In this document: positions 41,159 to 50,296 of the stretch, one piece after another
How the letters are laid out: the number at the start of each line of letters is the position of its first letter
Position numbering within the stretch: the first letter of the stretch is position 1
Origin: Acidobacteriota bacterium
Lineage (GTDB): Bacteria > Acidobacteriota > Terriglobia > Acidiferrales > UBA7541
DNA: 64,000 bases
Assembly: GCA_003167215.1 (NCBI GenBank)
Contig: PMTV01000029.1
Location: 62,001-126,000 of the forward strand
Reading direction: 5' to 3'
The notes under the pieces: generated by a model
What the model was told of the DNA's origin: nothing
The model's database searches: none
Seen by the model: the letters and a program-made list of their open reading frames with translations, nothing else
Translations under genes and position numbers: made by a program

Positions 41159-44116
41159 CTAAAAACTAAAAGAGGCTTGCAGATAAATCTGCCGGTTCGC
41201 TGAACTGGTGGAATACGGCTGCCCAGCGAGCGCGTTGGGCATGGCAAAGAACGCAGAAGCCGATGCTGGAGCGGTAGCCGTCGGCGGATTCAAAACCGCG
41301 CTCGGCACTGCCGCATTCACGTTGTTAAAGACATTGCGCGCGTTGATGCTGAATGTAACGGTATAGCGCTTACTGGTTCCTTCCAAACCGCCAAACCCGC
41401 CCCCTCCGCCGAACGGTCCTCCGGGCCCGCGACCACCACCTCCGCCGCCTCCGCCCGGCCCGCCGCGGCCGCCTCCGCCTCCACCTGCTCCTGCGGGACG
41501 ATCTGCAACTTTGCCGAAACCGAATGACTTGCTGAACCTCACGTTCATGGTGAATCGGCCGGCACTGGTCAGGAAGTTCACCGGAATCTCCCCGCCCGGT
41601 GGCGGCACGGTGTTGAATGCTGGAAATCCGGGCACAGTAACAACGTTTCCCGTAGGCGTTGAGCTGGTTGCGAATGTCGGGCGCTGGTTAAACTGCGAGC
41701 TGCCCAGAAGGTCCTGGCTCAGAGTCACGTTGTATGGAATCCCCGAGGTGGCGATAAGGAAGGGGCTAAACCGGAACCCGTGCGGCAGAGCGACGGAAGC
41801 TAGCAAGAAAAAACGGTTGCGGATATCGAATGAAGCTCGGCCGTAATCCTCGAGTACGTTGAACGGATTCGATGGAAACGAGTTCACGCCGGAGGTGTCG
41901 CTCTTGGCGTAGTTCAAAGTGTAATAGGTCGTGACCAGGAGCTTCGCGCCCGCGCGCACGGTACCTTGGACGAACAGTTGGTTCTGCCGGAAGATCCCTT
42001 CCGATTCGTATTCGTAGACATTTCCTATCGGTCCAAGCGGCCGGTTGAGGAGCGGAGCAGCGGGGTCGTACTGGCCGAGAAAAGGAGTGTTGATATTGTT
42101 GGTGAATAACTGATCGGCTCCGCGCGAATTTAGATAAGAAACGGAGACGTTTGCGATCTTGGTTAGTTGACGCTCAAGAGTGACGGCTGTCTGCGTCGTC
42201 GACGGTGCGCGTAGATTGTGCTGCAACTGGTAAATCGTCGGCAGCGTCAAAGTCGCCGGCAGTCCCGCGATTGGAATTGGAGTCGTGCCGTTAAAGAACC
42301 CCGGATTCGTGACAACGAATTCCGTCAGCGCATCCGCTCCGCCCCCCAACCTTTCGGCTTGCAGGGCGGAAGCTTCAGTGAAGCGATCGTAAAAAATACC
42401 GAAGCCTGCGCGCAACACGGTTCTCGGAGGAGTTTTGCCCCGCCCGATGCCCCATGCAAAACCGAGCCGCGGAGCCCAGTCGTCATGATCTTGGATTTCA
42501 TTCTGCGCTTCGAATCGCAGTCCAAGGCTTACCGTGATGTTGGGCTTCACGCGCCAATCATCTTGAACAAAAAGTCCGACGTCAACTTGGTCCGCGGTAA
42601 AACGGGTTAGGTTCAAATGAGGGTTAGCGTTGCCGGTAATCGAATACTGCACCGCGGCTTGTTCCGTGCCTTCCAGCGTGGCCTGGTAAGCCTGGATGGA
42701 AGGGAAGAAAAATGAGCCATTGAAACCGGAAGTGGCGCTATTCACGTCCGTGAGCCCGCGCAAACGCCCTCCAAATTTCAAAAGGTTCTTCTTTAATTGA
42801 ATGGAAGTGTAATTCTGAAGTTCGTAGTGATTGGTGCTGTCGATGATGTTTCCCTGAGTGTTGCCTCCGCCGGTAAACGCGCCGCCGACGGTTACGCTGG
42901 GCGCGGTGCTTTGCGCGAGCTGGCTGCTTTCATCGCGAAGATACTGAAAGCGCGTTTCATTGATGATATTCGTGCCGAATGCCTGGGTATCGCTCACCTG
43001 CAAAGTCTGCTCGGTGGACAAGGAATTGTAGGCTTGAGACGGCAGCTGAAAGGCGTTGGTTAAATCGTTCATCTCATTGTTGCGGAAATATTGGTAACGC
43101 ACAGACAAGGTGTTTGTTTTGCTCAGCTGATAATCCACCCTTGGGGAAACATTGTAGCGTTTCCGGGGGTTGGCAACCGCTGCACTGAAGGGAACAATTG
43201 CGAAAGTTGTCGGATCGACGGTCTGCGCGTTTACGACTTCGACGTCGTTGATATCTCGAATGTCCACAGTAGCGAACAGCGACAATTTCTTGCTCAAAGA
43301 TCCGCCAAGGTTGCCGCTGTACTGCGTGGTGTAATATCCCGGGAATTCCGTGCCTCCGGCAGTACTGGAATTGAAAAAGGGATTCTTAGAATTCAGCGCG
43401 GAATCGCTCGCATTTATTGATACTTGACCATGCCATTTATCAGTACCGGGCTTGGTGAAGATTTCAATGCGCCCGTACCCGACCTTGTCGTACTCCGCAG
43501 AAAACGGATTCTGATTGATGCGAATTTCCCGGATGGAGGCCTTGGGAGGAAGCTGGCCCCCAGTGAAACCATCGATGTAAAACTGGCCTCCGTTTGGTCC
43601 TGCGGAAGGGCCGGCCAGGGCTTCCAAATCAGTTTGCAATTCGTCCGGATCGTCAGGCAGGGCATCGAGCTCTTTTCCGGAGATGGTGATAGCGCCTGCG
43701 TTGTTCTGCGGGTTCACGTCCACCATCGGCGTTTCTCCCGACACGACTACTTGCTGCTCCTGTTCTTCGATGGTGAGCGAAATGTTTAGATTCTTAACTT
43801 GCCCCGCAGCGATCTCAACGTCCTCGTTCTTGTAAAGTGCAAACCCTTTCGCGACGATTTCGAGCGTGTACTTGCCGGGAGGCAGGTTCTTAAGGTCGAA
43901 GGCACCTTGTTGATTTGAGGTAGCTCCGGTGGAGTTCCCATCAGCCCCATTGAGAAGTATGATCGCGCCCGACACGGCCGCACCGGAAGGATCCAGCACC
44001 TGACCATGCAGCCCGGTAACGGCGGCCGGCGTCTGGCACAGCGCACGCGTGCTAGTGAAACCGCAGAAAGCGATCGCTGCAATCTGCAAGAAAATCGTGA
44101 AATGCCGAGAATTCAT
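41159..44116 (-). CDS. Oar-like TonB-dependent receptor 2 with glycine-rich tract
   Basis: A 985-residue outer-membrane protein. The signal peptide (about 1-26) is followed by a carboxypeptidase-regulatory domain (about 33-115, G-L-H-G-Q-V-L-D-P-S-G-A-A-V), a plug region with G-K-E-L-D-A-L-P-D-D-P, and a barrel ending in L-Q-A-S-F-S-F. Near residues 865-905 lies a tract of almost pure glycine with Arg and Pro, probably an external or periplasmic loop. It begins 46 bases after the DUF5666-type gene and may be co-transcribed with it. The ligand is unknown. Confidence 0.87.
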   Translation of the reverse strand: MNSRHFTIFLQIAAIAFCGFTSTRALCQTPAAVTGLHGQVLDPSGAAVSGAIILLNGADGNSTGATSNQQGAFDLKNLPPGKYTLEIVAKGFALYKNEDVEIAAGQVKNLNISLTIEEQEQQVVVSGETPMVDVNPQNNAGAITISGKELDALPDDPDELQTDLEALAGPSAGPNGGQFYIDGFTGGQLPPKASIREIRINQNPFSAEYDKVGYGRIEIFTKPGTDKWHGQVSINASDSALNSKNPFFNSSTAGGTEFPGYYTTQYSGNLGGSLSKKLSLFATVDIRDINDVEVVNAQTVDPTTFAIVPFSAAVANPRKRYNVSPRVDYQLSKTNTLSVRYQYFRNNEMNDLTNAFQLPSQAYNSLSTEQTLQVSDTQAFGTNIINETRFQYLRDESSQLAQSTAPSVTVGGAFTGGGNTQGNIIDSTNHYELQNYTSIQLKKNLLKFGGRLRGLTDVNSATSGFNGSFFFPSIQAYQATLEGTEQAAVQYSITGNANPHLNLTRFTADQVDVGLFVQDDWRVKPNITVSLGLRFEAQNEIQDHDDWAPRLGFAWGIGRGKTPPRTVLRAGFGIFYDRFTEASALQAERLGGGADALTEFVVTNPGFFNGTTPIPIAGLPATLTLPTIYQLQHNLRAPSTTQTAVTLERQLTKIANVSVSYLNSRGADQLFTNNINTPFLGQYDPAAPLLNRPLGPIGNVYEYESEGIFRQNQLFVQGTVRAGAKLLVTTYYTLNYAKSDTSGVNSFPSNPFNVLEDYGRASFDIRNRFFLLASVALPHGFRFSPFLIATSGIPYNVTLSQDLLGSSQFNQRPTFATSSTPTGNVVTVPGFPAFNTVPPPGGEIPVNFLTSAGRFTMNVRFSKSFGFGKVADRPAGAGGGGGGRGGPGGGGGGGGRGPGGPFGGGGGFGGLEGTSKRYTVTFSINARNVFNNVNAAVPSAVLNPPTATAPASASAFFAMPNALAGQPYSTSSANRQIYLQASFSF

Positions 44117-44162
44117 TCGTTCCCCTGAAACGGAAAGTGGTTACTAGCGTCCGTTGACATTT

Positions 44163-45449
44163 CTATGGATTTGCGCCCGCGGCGTCCGCGGCAGACGAAC
44201 CCAGGCTCCAAGGCGAAAGAGTCATCGCTTGGCTTGCGCTGGGGGCGGCCGCCAAAATAGGTTCGACGCCACCCAGCAACGTAATTGCGGTAAGTCCGCC
44301 GGAACTTCCGCTATCCGTGGAAACGACCATGACCGCATCGCCTTTCTGAAAATCGGTAAGCGGTGCAGCAGGCATTCGACTCAATATTTGCTGCAGGTCC
44401 ACTTGGCCGCCGCCGGGGCGGCCGCTTCCGGCGCCGGGATTCGACGCCCCGCCGGGCTGACGTGCTTCTTGCGAAGCAGTTGCGGCTGGAGCGCCTTCGG
44501 CAGGCCGGTTTCCACTTGCTGGCGCAGCCCCCGGCGCGGCGGGAGTGTTGCCTGTTTGTGACGTTCCGGCCGCAGCCGCTTTCAGACGAAATGCAATCCG
44601 CTGCGCAACTTCAGGCGGCAATTTGCGGAGTTGTGATTGGGGTGAAAGGTTCACCACAACTGTTTTTTTTGTTAGCAAGTCCATCACCGTAACCGAATTC
44701 GAGGAGCCGTCGATGGAAATGATTGTGCCGGCGATATTGCGGAACGATCCGGTGACGATTTCTTCCGCTTCCACTGCGCTTCCTTCCGCGTTGCGCGTAC
44801 CTAGCGCGCGAAGCTGATCTCCCGGCTTGATTTGGTCCAACGAGCTGGGACCGGCATCGTCGAATTTCACGGAACCAGGCGCGTAGCGGCGAAAGACGGT
44901 CTTAGGCGTGGTGTGTATTGCCATAGTTTTCGGGCCGCCGAGTGCGGTAACTGAAATCGAAATCGTTGCCGAACCGGGATCTGCGCTGCTGACCAGGCCA
45001 CCTACACTGCGCTTTTGCCAGTCCTCGCGGTCATGTTCCTGCTTTGCGTCGACGTCAGCGCGTTTCATTAAGATGATCCCGAGCGCGGGGACGGGCTGGG
45101 CCGTGTCCGAAGCTTTCCAGCGAACGAACACCCGGTCGCCTACTTGCAAATCTTTCAATTCCACCGGCACCGCGGTTTTTAAGTCTGTTTGTCCGGGAGC
45201 CACGCGAACGATCTTGGTGGTTGGTTGGACGCTTACCGCGGCGCTGCTTCCGGAGTCGGTCGTAATCGTGACGGTGGTACCTTCAATTGACTTAATGGCC
45301 CCTACTTGCTTCTCCACCGCGCTCGGCGAGGCAGTCTGCTGATCTTTCGACCGCGCGCCAACGGGGGGCGCCAAAACACTACCGCAGGCCGCTAGCGTTG
45401 AGATTGCGCAGATGGCAAATTCCAATCTCGTCTTTTTAAACCAGAGCAT
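44163..45449 (-). CDS. Exported DUF5666-type protein
   Basis: A 428-residue secreted protein with a hydrophobic N-terminus that includes S-T-L-A-A-C-G, a likely lipobox. It has three repeated small beta-barrel units of the DUF5666 kind, each with a pattern like I-x-G-T-I-I-S-I-D-G-S-S-N-S-V-T-V followed by L-x-x-G-D-x-V. They are joined by an Ala/Pro/Gly-rich linker at about 295-350. No catalytic motif is seen. It is upstream of TonB receptor 2 on the same strand, suggesting a periplasmic partner for that receptor. Confidence 0.65.
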   Translation of the reverse strand: MLWFKKTRLEFAICAISTLAACGSVLAPPVGARSKDQQTASPSAVEKQVGAIKSIEGTTVTITTDSGSSAAVSVQPTTKIVRVAPGQTDLKTAVPVELKDLQVGDRVFVRWKASDTAQPVPALGIILMKRADVDAKQEHDREDWQKRSVGGLVSSADPGSATISISVTALGGPKTMAIHTTPKTVFRRYAPGSVKFDDAGPSSLDQIKPGDQLRALGTRNAEGSAVEAEEIVTGSFRNIAGTIISIDGSSNSVTVMDLLTKKTVVVNLSPQSQLRKLPPEVAQRIAFRLKAAAAGTSQTGNTPAAPGAAPASGNRPAEGAPAATASQEARQPGGASNPGAGSGRPGGGQVDLQQILSRMPAAPLTDFQKGDAVMVVSTDSGSSGGLTAITLLGGVEPILAAAPSASQAMTLSPWSLGSSAADAAGANP

Positions 45450-45582
45450 TCAAGACACCTCGTCAAGGGCCGCACACTTCACGATGCTTAGACGCTGGCA
45501 GACCCGCGAACAGTTACGGCGAATTAAGAGATTCTCGATTCGCGCTTGGTCGCCCCTTTTATCGGACTTCTCGGCTCAAACT

Positions 45583-47193
45583 TTATTGCTTCTCCGGAGC
45601 GGTGGAATCTGGCTTCGGGACCGCGAGGGGGGCGCTCATCGATCCTGCCGAGGGAAGCTGCGATGCGTCCCATCCGCCCCCCACAGCTTCGACTAGCTGG
45701 ACGCTTGCCGTCATTTGTTGAATGCGCAGGCTAACGGCAGTTTGCTGGTTGGTGAACAATGCGGTTTCCGCGGTGATCACGTTCAGGTATGGGTCGATAC
45801 CTAACCTATAGCGGTCGATCGCGATTTTGAGGTTTCGTTGCGCCGATCCCACGGCCGTATCCTGCTGCTTGATTTCGATGGACAAAATCCTCAGCGCGGC
45901 CAGGTTATCTTCCACGTTCTGAAACGCGGCTAAAACGGTCTGGCGGTAGTTCGCAATGGTCTCCAGGAAGTTGGCCTGAAACTGTTGCACGGTCGCCCTA
46001 CGCAACCCCCCATCAAAAAGTGTTTCCGTAGCGCTGGGACCCACAGACCAAAATCGGCTTGGCCAGGTGAACCACTTCGTAAACGAAGTGGTCTCGAGCC
46101 CGGCGGACGCGCTCAATGTGACCGTGGGGTAATATGCAGCTACCGCTATGCCAATCTGGGCGTTGGCTTGAGCCATCAATCGCTCTGACGCGGCAATATC
46201 AGGGCGCCGTTCGAGCAATTGCGAGGGAACTACGTAAGGGATTGCCGGAGGATCTGCCTTCAGTGGCTCGGTCGAAATCGAGAAGGATGAGGCAGGCTGG
46301 CCTACCAGAGTTGCGACTGCATGTTCGAACTGGCTGCGCAGGATGCCGAGGTTAGTGTCCTGAGCCTGCGCGGATTCGAGCTGGGTCTCGGCCTGAGCCA
46401 CAGCCTCATCCGAATCGATACCTGTTTCATAGAGTGCCTGAGTGAGTCTCAAAGATTCCTGGAAGGAGACTACAGTATCGTCCAACAGTTGTTTCAGCGC
46501 GTCCTGCCCGCGAATACTGAAATAATCCACAGCGACTTCCGCTTGCACCGTCAAGCGCGTATTTTCCAGATCGGCCGCGCTGGCCTGTGCTGCGTTCGCA
46601 CTGGCTCTGACAGTGTTTCGGACGCGGCCGAATAAATCCGGCACCCAGGTGGCATCAAAGGGCAACAGATAGTCAGTGAGCACTTGTGGGGTAAGAGGAG
46701 TTCCGCCGGTGCCCGTGCCGGTCCCACTCGCTTGGCCGCTGGAGGTTGTCGCTGACTGGCGGCTATTTGTGATAGAGGGCCCTACTGTTACGGTTGGAAA
46801 GTACTGCGAGCGCGCTTGCCTTACCATGGAACGCGCTACCAGGAATGCCGCAGCCGCGGACGCGATATTCTGGTTCGATACATTCACCTGTTCTTCAAGG
46901 GCATTCAACTGCGGGTCGTTAAATATTTCCCACCATTTGCCCTTTAGCGCGGCGTCTTTCGGCTGCGCCACTCTCCAGCCATCGGTGGTTTGATAATCGG
47001 CTGGGGTAAGCTCTTTATAGGCTTCGGGAGCGGTCACCGAAGGCCTGTGATATTTGGGCCCTACTGTGCAGCCCGACAGCAATAATGCGCCGCTAAGCGC
47101 ACGAGCTAGAAGTTGACGTGCACTCTTCACGGAGGTCGTGGCTATGTCGCGTTTCAAGAGTCCAACTCCATAGTTTCGATTGATCTCCGTCAT
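45583..47193 (-). CDS. Outer-membrane efflux channel (NodT/OprM family)
   Basis: A 536-residue lipoprotein that forms the TolC-like exit duct for the RND pump. Its ATG at 47193 overlaps the pump stop codon (ATGA). The lipobox is L-L-L-S-G-C-T-V-G-P. It has the family pair of repeats, including W-W-E-I-F-N-D-P-Q-L-N early on and L-L-E-R-R-P-D-I-A-A-S-E in the middle, with N-V-I-T-A-E-T-A-L-F near the end. In-frame codons upstream belong to the overlapping pump gene and are excluded. Confidence 0.9.
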   Translation of the reverse strand: MTEINRNYGVGLLKRDIATTSVKSARQLLARALSGALLLSGCTVGPKYHRPSVTAPEAYKELTPADYQTTDGWRVAQPKDAALKGKWWEIFNDPQLNALEEQVNVSNQNIASAAAAFLVARSMVRQARSQYFPTVTVGPSITNSRQSATTSSGQASGTGTGTGGTPLTPQVLTDYLLPFDATWVPDLFGRVRNTVRASANAAQASAADLENTRLTVQAEVAVDYFSIRGQDALKQLLDDTVVSFQESLRLTQALYETGIDSDEAVAQAETQLESAQAQDTNLGILRSQFEHAVATLVGQPASSFSISTEPLKADPPAIPYVVPSQLLERRPDIAASERLMAQANAQIGIAVAAYYPTVTLSASAGLETTSFTKWFTWPSRFWSVGPSATETLFDGGLRRATVQQFQANFLETIANYRQTVLAAFQNVEDNLAALRILSIEIKQQDTAVGSAQRNLKIAIDRYRLGIDPYLNVITAETALFTNQQTAVSLRIQQMTASVQLVEAVGGGWDASQLPSAGSMSAPLAVPKPDSTAPEKQ

Positions 47194-50100
47194 CCCAACG
47201 TCTCCTGAGGAAGCTGGTCGGGAGCTTTGCGGTGCGAACGTGCCCAACGAATTCTTAAGCGATCGAGAAAGAGGTAAACAACAGGCGTGGTGTACAGCGT
47301 CAGCATCTGGCTCACGATCAAACCGCCGATAATCGTAATTCCCAGTGGCCGTCTCAATTCCCAACCTGTTCCGGTGCCGAGGGCAAGGGGGAGCGCGCCG
47401 AATATCGCTGCCATAGTCGTCATTAAAATGGGACGAAAACGCAGCAAGCAAGCCTGATAGATAGCTTCTTCCGGGCTCTTTTTTTCGATGCGTTCAGCGG
47501 CCAGAGCAAAATCGATCATCAATATGCCGTTCTTCTTCACGATACCAATGAGCAGGATGACACCAATTATTGCGATAACGCTTAAGTCTATGTGAAAAAG
47601 AAGCAGCGCGAGCACCGCGCCTACCCCCGCGGAAGGTAGCGTGGAAAGAATCGTGATGGGGTGAACAAAGCTCTCATAAAGAATTCCCAGCACGATGTAA
47701 ACGGCCGCCAGCGCCGTTATGATCAGGAGCGGCTGTGTCGAAAGGGAAGCTTGGAAAGCCTGTAGGGTCCCGGAAAACATTCCGTGGATCGTTCCGGGCA
47801 TCCCAATTCTCTGTTCCATCGCGATGATAGATTTGGCGGCATCACTGAGGGCAACGCCCGGAGCCAGATTAAAGGACACGGTCACGGAAGGGAATTGGCC
47901 CTGATGGTTCACGGCAAGCGGCGCCGTCGTGGTCTCAAAATGTGTAATTGCGTTCAGTGGGACTTCTTTTCCGGCAGATGCCTCGACGTAGACGTTTTTC
48001 AGGGCCTCGGGACTTTGCCAAAACTGCGGAGCTACCTCCATAACCACGTGATACTGGTTCAGAGCTGTATACATGGTAGAGACCTGCGACTGGCCAAAGG
48101 CTTCGTAAAGCGTGTTATCCATCATTTGTGGTGTGATGCCCAGCCTTGATGCTGTTTCCCGGTCGTACACGAGTTCGGCTTGCAGTCCGCTGTTCTGTTG
48201 ATCCGTGTTGACGTCCGTAAGAATGCTCTGCTTTCGCATTTCGGAGAGCAGCGTGGGTCCCCATTTCACCAAATCGTCGAGACTGTCGCTTTGAATTGTG
48301 TACTGATATTGCGCACTGCTTTGCCTGCCGCCTATGCGCAAGTCCTGGCCTGCTTGCAGAAAAACCGTCGCTCCGGGGACGGATACAAGCTTCGGGCGCA
48401 AGCGGTTGATGACATCGCTGGCGGAAATCTTGCGCTCATTGAGAGGTTTTAGCGCCAGGTAAATGAAGCCGCTATTTGCCGCACCCTGGCCGCCTGTGAA
48501 GGCCATTACATTTTGAACAGCCGGATCCGTTTTGATCATATTGACGAAGCGTAGGGTGTCAGCTTGCATGGCCTGAAAAGAAATGTCCTGCTCGCCCTGA
48601 ATGCCTCCGAAAACTGTGCCGTTATCCTGCTGGGGGAAAAAACCTTTGGGAACTATATAAAAGAGATAGCCGTTCAGCATGACGGTCAGTAGCAAGACAG
48701 TGAGCGTCAGGGCCGGGTGTTTCAGCACCCAGGCCAGAGTTCTCTCGTAGGCCGCAAGCACGGAGTTAAAGGCTCGCTCGCTAGCGCGAAATATTTTATT
48801 GTGATCCTCATCCCGTTGATGCTTGAGAAGCCTGGCGCACATCATGGGAGTTGTAGTGAGCGAAATAGCGAGCGAGATGATAATCGCAATGGACAAAGTG
48901 ACGGCAAACTCGCGGAATAGCCTGCCGACGATACCGCTCATCAGCAGGATGGGAATGAACACGGCTACCAGAGAAATACTGATGGAAAGCACGGTGAAGC
49001 CAATCTCGCTTGCTCCTTTTAGGGCCGCGTCCATCGGGGAAAGCCCTTCTTCCAGGTAACGCGAGATGTTTTCAATCACAACAATGGCGTCGTCCACCAC
49101 GAAGCCGGTGGCAATGGTCAGGGCCATCATGGACAGATTGTCGATGCTGTAGCTGCATAAATACATGATGGCGAACGTGCCGATCAAAGAGACCGGAACG
49201 GCCACGCTGGGGATAAGAGTGGCGCGCACGTTACGCAGGAAAAGAAAAACCACCAGGATCACCAGGGTAATGGATATGGCGAGCGTGCGCTCCACATCGC
49301 TTACGGACGCACGTATGGTGGTCGTGCGATCGAGCATAATGGTGAAATCCATCGCCGCGGGGATGGAAGCTTTCAAAGCGGGAATGGACGCTCGAATGCG
49401 ATCGACGGTATCGATGATATTGGCGCCCGGCTGCCGGAAAATAATTAACAAGATGCCGGGCTTCCCGTTTACGAAACCGGCCGCTCGTATGTTCTCCACG
49501 GAATCCACTACGTCGGCAAAATCGGAGAGCTTGACGGCGGCACCGTTGTGATAACCGACGACCAGAGGTTTGTAATACTCGGCTTTAAGGAGCTGATCGT
49601 TGGTGGTTATATCGGCGGTTCCTGTGTCGTCCGATATTTGACCTTTGGGTGAATTGGCGTTCTGTTTGCTCAACAAGGACGCAACGTCCTGCAGTCCAAG
49701 GCCGTAGTTATTCAACTGGGTTGGATTAATTTCCACGCGCACGCCGGGCAAGGAACTCCCGCCCACGCTCACCTGGCCGACGCCTTCAATTTGCGAAAGC
49801 CTCTGCTGAATGATGGTGGAGGCTGCGTCGTACATGGGGCCGCGATCGTAAACGTCCGAGGTGAGCGCGAGAATCATGATCGGCGCATCCGCGGGATTTA
49901 CTTTCCTGTAGGTTGGATTGCTCGGCAGGTTTGCCGGCAGGTAGCTGCGCGCGGCGTTGATAGCGGATTGAACGTCCCTAGCCGCGCCGTTTATGTCGCG
50001 ATTCAAATCGAATTGAAGCGTGATGCTTGTGGTTCCAATGCTGCTGGTAGACGTCATCTCGGTGACGCCTGCAATTCGGCCAAACTGGCGCTCGAGCGGA

Positions 50101-50294
50101 GTAGCCACGGAGGAAGCCATGATCTCCGGGCTCGCTCCCGGCAAGCCGGCGCCGACAGAAATTGTGGGGAAGTCAACCTGGGGCAGGGCTGCCACCGGCA
50201 ATTCTTTGAACGCCACCGCACCTGCAAGGGCCAAGGCGACGGTTAGAAGTGTGGTGGCGACTGGCCGCTCTATGAATGGAGAGGATAGGCTCAT
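47190..50294 (-). CDS. mdtC: RND efflux pump subunit, MdtC-like
   Basis: A 1034-residue inner-membrane proton-driven pump of the HAE1 family. The first helix is followed by S-V-G-A-G-L-P-G-A-S-P-E, helix 4 carries the proton-relay pair [13 protein letters not shown], and two large periplasmic domains are in the usual places. It begins two bases after the stop of a second RND gene, and the two are distinct rather than recent copies. This matches the heteromeric MdtBC type, which exports bile salts, novobiocin and other drugs in enteric bacteria. The real substrates here are unknown. Confidence 0.88.
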   Translation of the reverse strand: MSLSSPFIERPVATTLLTVALALAGAVAFKELPVAALPQVDFPTISVGAGLPGASPEIMASSVATPLERQFGRIAGVTEMTSTSSIGTTSITLQFDLNRDINGAARDVQSAINAARSYLPANLPSNPTYRKVNPADAPIMILALTSDVYDRGPMYDAASTIIQQRLSQIEGVGQVSVGGSSLPGVRVEINPTQLNNYGLGLQDVASLLSKQNANSPKGQISDDTGTADITTNDQLLKAEYYKPLVVGYHNGAAVKLSDFADVVDSVENIRAAGFVNGKPGILLIIFRQPGANIIDTVDRIRASIPALKASIPAAMDFTIMLDRTTTIRASVSDVERTLAISITLVILVVFLFLRNVRATLIPSVAVPVSLIGTFAIMYLCSYSIDNLSMMALTIATGFVVDDAIVVIENISRYLEEGLSPMDAALKGASEIGFTVLSISISLVAVFIPILLMSGIVGRLFREFAVTLSIAIIISLAISLTTTPMMCARLLKHQRDEDHNKIFRASERAFNSVLAAYERTLAWVLKHPALTLTVLLLTVMLNGYLFYIVPKGFFPQQDNGTVFGGIQGEQDISFQAMQADTLRFVNMIKTDPAVQNVMAFTGGQGAANSGFIYLALKPLNERKISASDVINRLRPKLVSVPGATVFLQAGQDLRIGGRQSSAQYQYTIQSDSLDDLVKWGPTLLSEMRKQSILTDVNTDQQNSGLQAELVYDRETASRLGITPQMMDNTLYEAFGQSQVSTMYTALNQYHVVMEVAPQFWQSPEALKNVYVEASAGKEVPLNAITHFETTTAPLAVNHQGQFPSVTVSFNLAPGVALSDAAKSIIAMEQRIGMPGTIHGMFSGTLQAFQASLSTQPLLIITALAAVYIVLGILYESFVHPITILSTLPSAGVGAVLALLLFHIDLSVIAIIGVILLIGIVKKNGILMIDFALAAERIEKKSPEEAIYQACLLRFRPILMTTMAAIFGALPLALGTGTGWELRRPLGITIIGGLIVSQMLTLYTTPVVYLFLDRLRIRWARSHRKAPDQLPQETLG

Positions 50295-50296
50295 GG

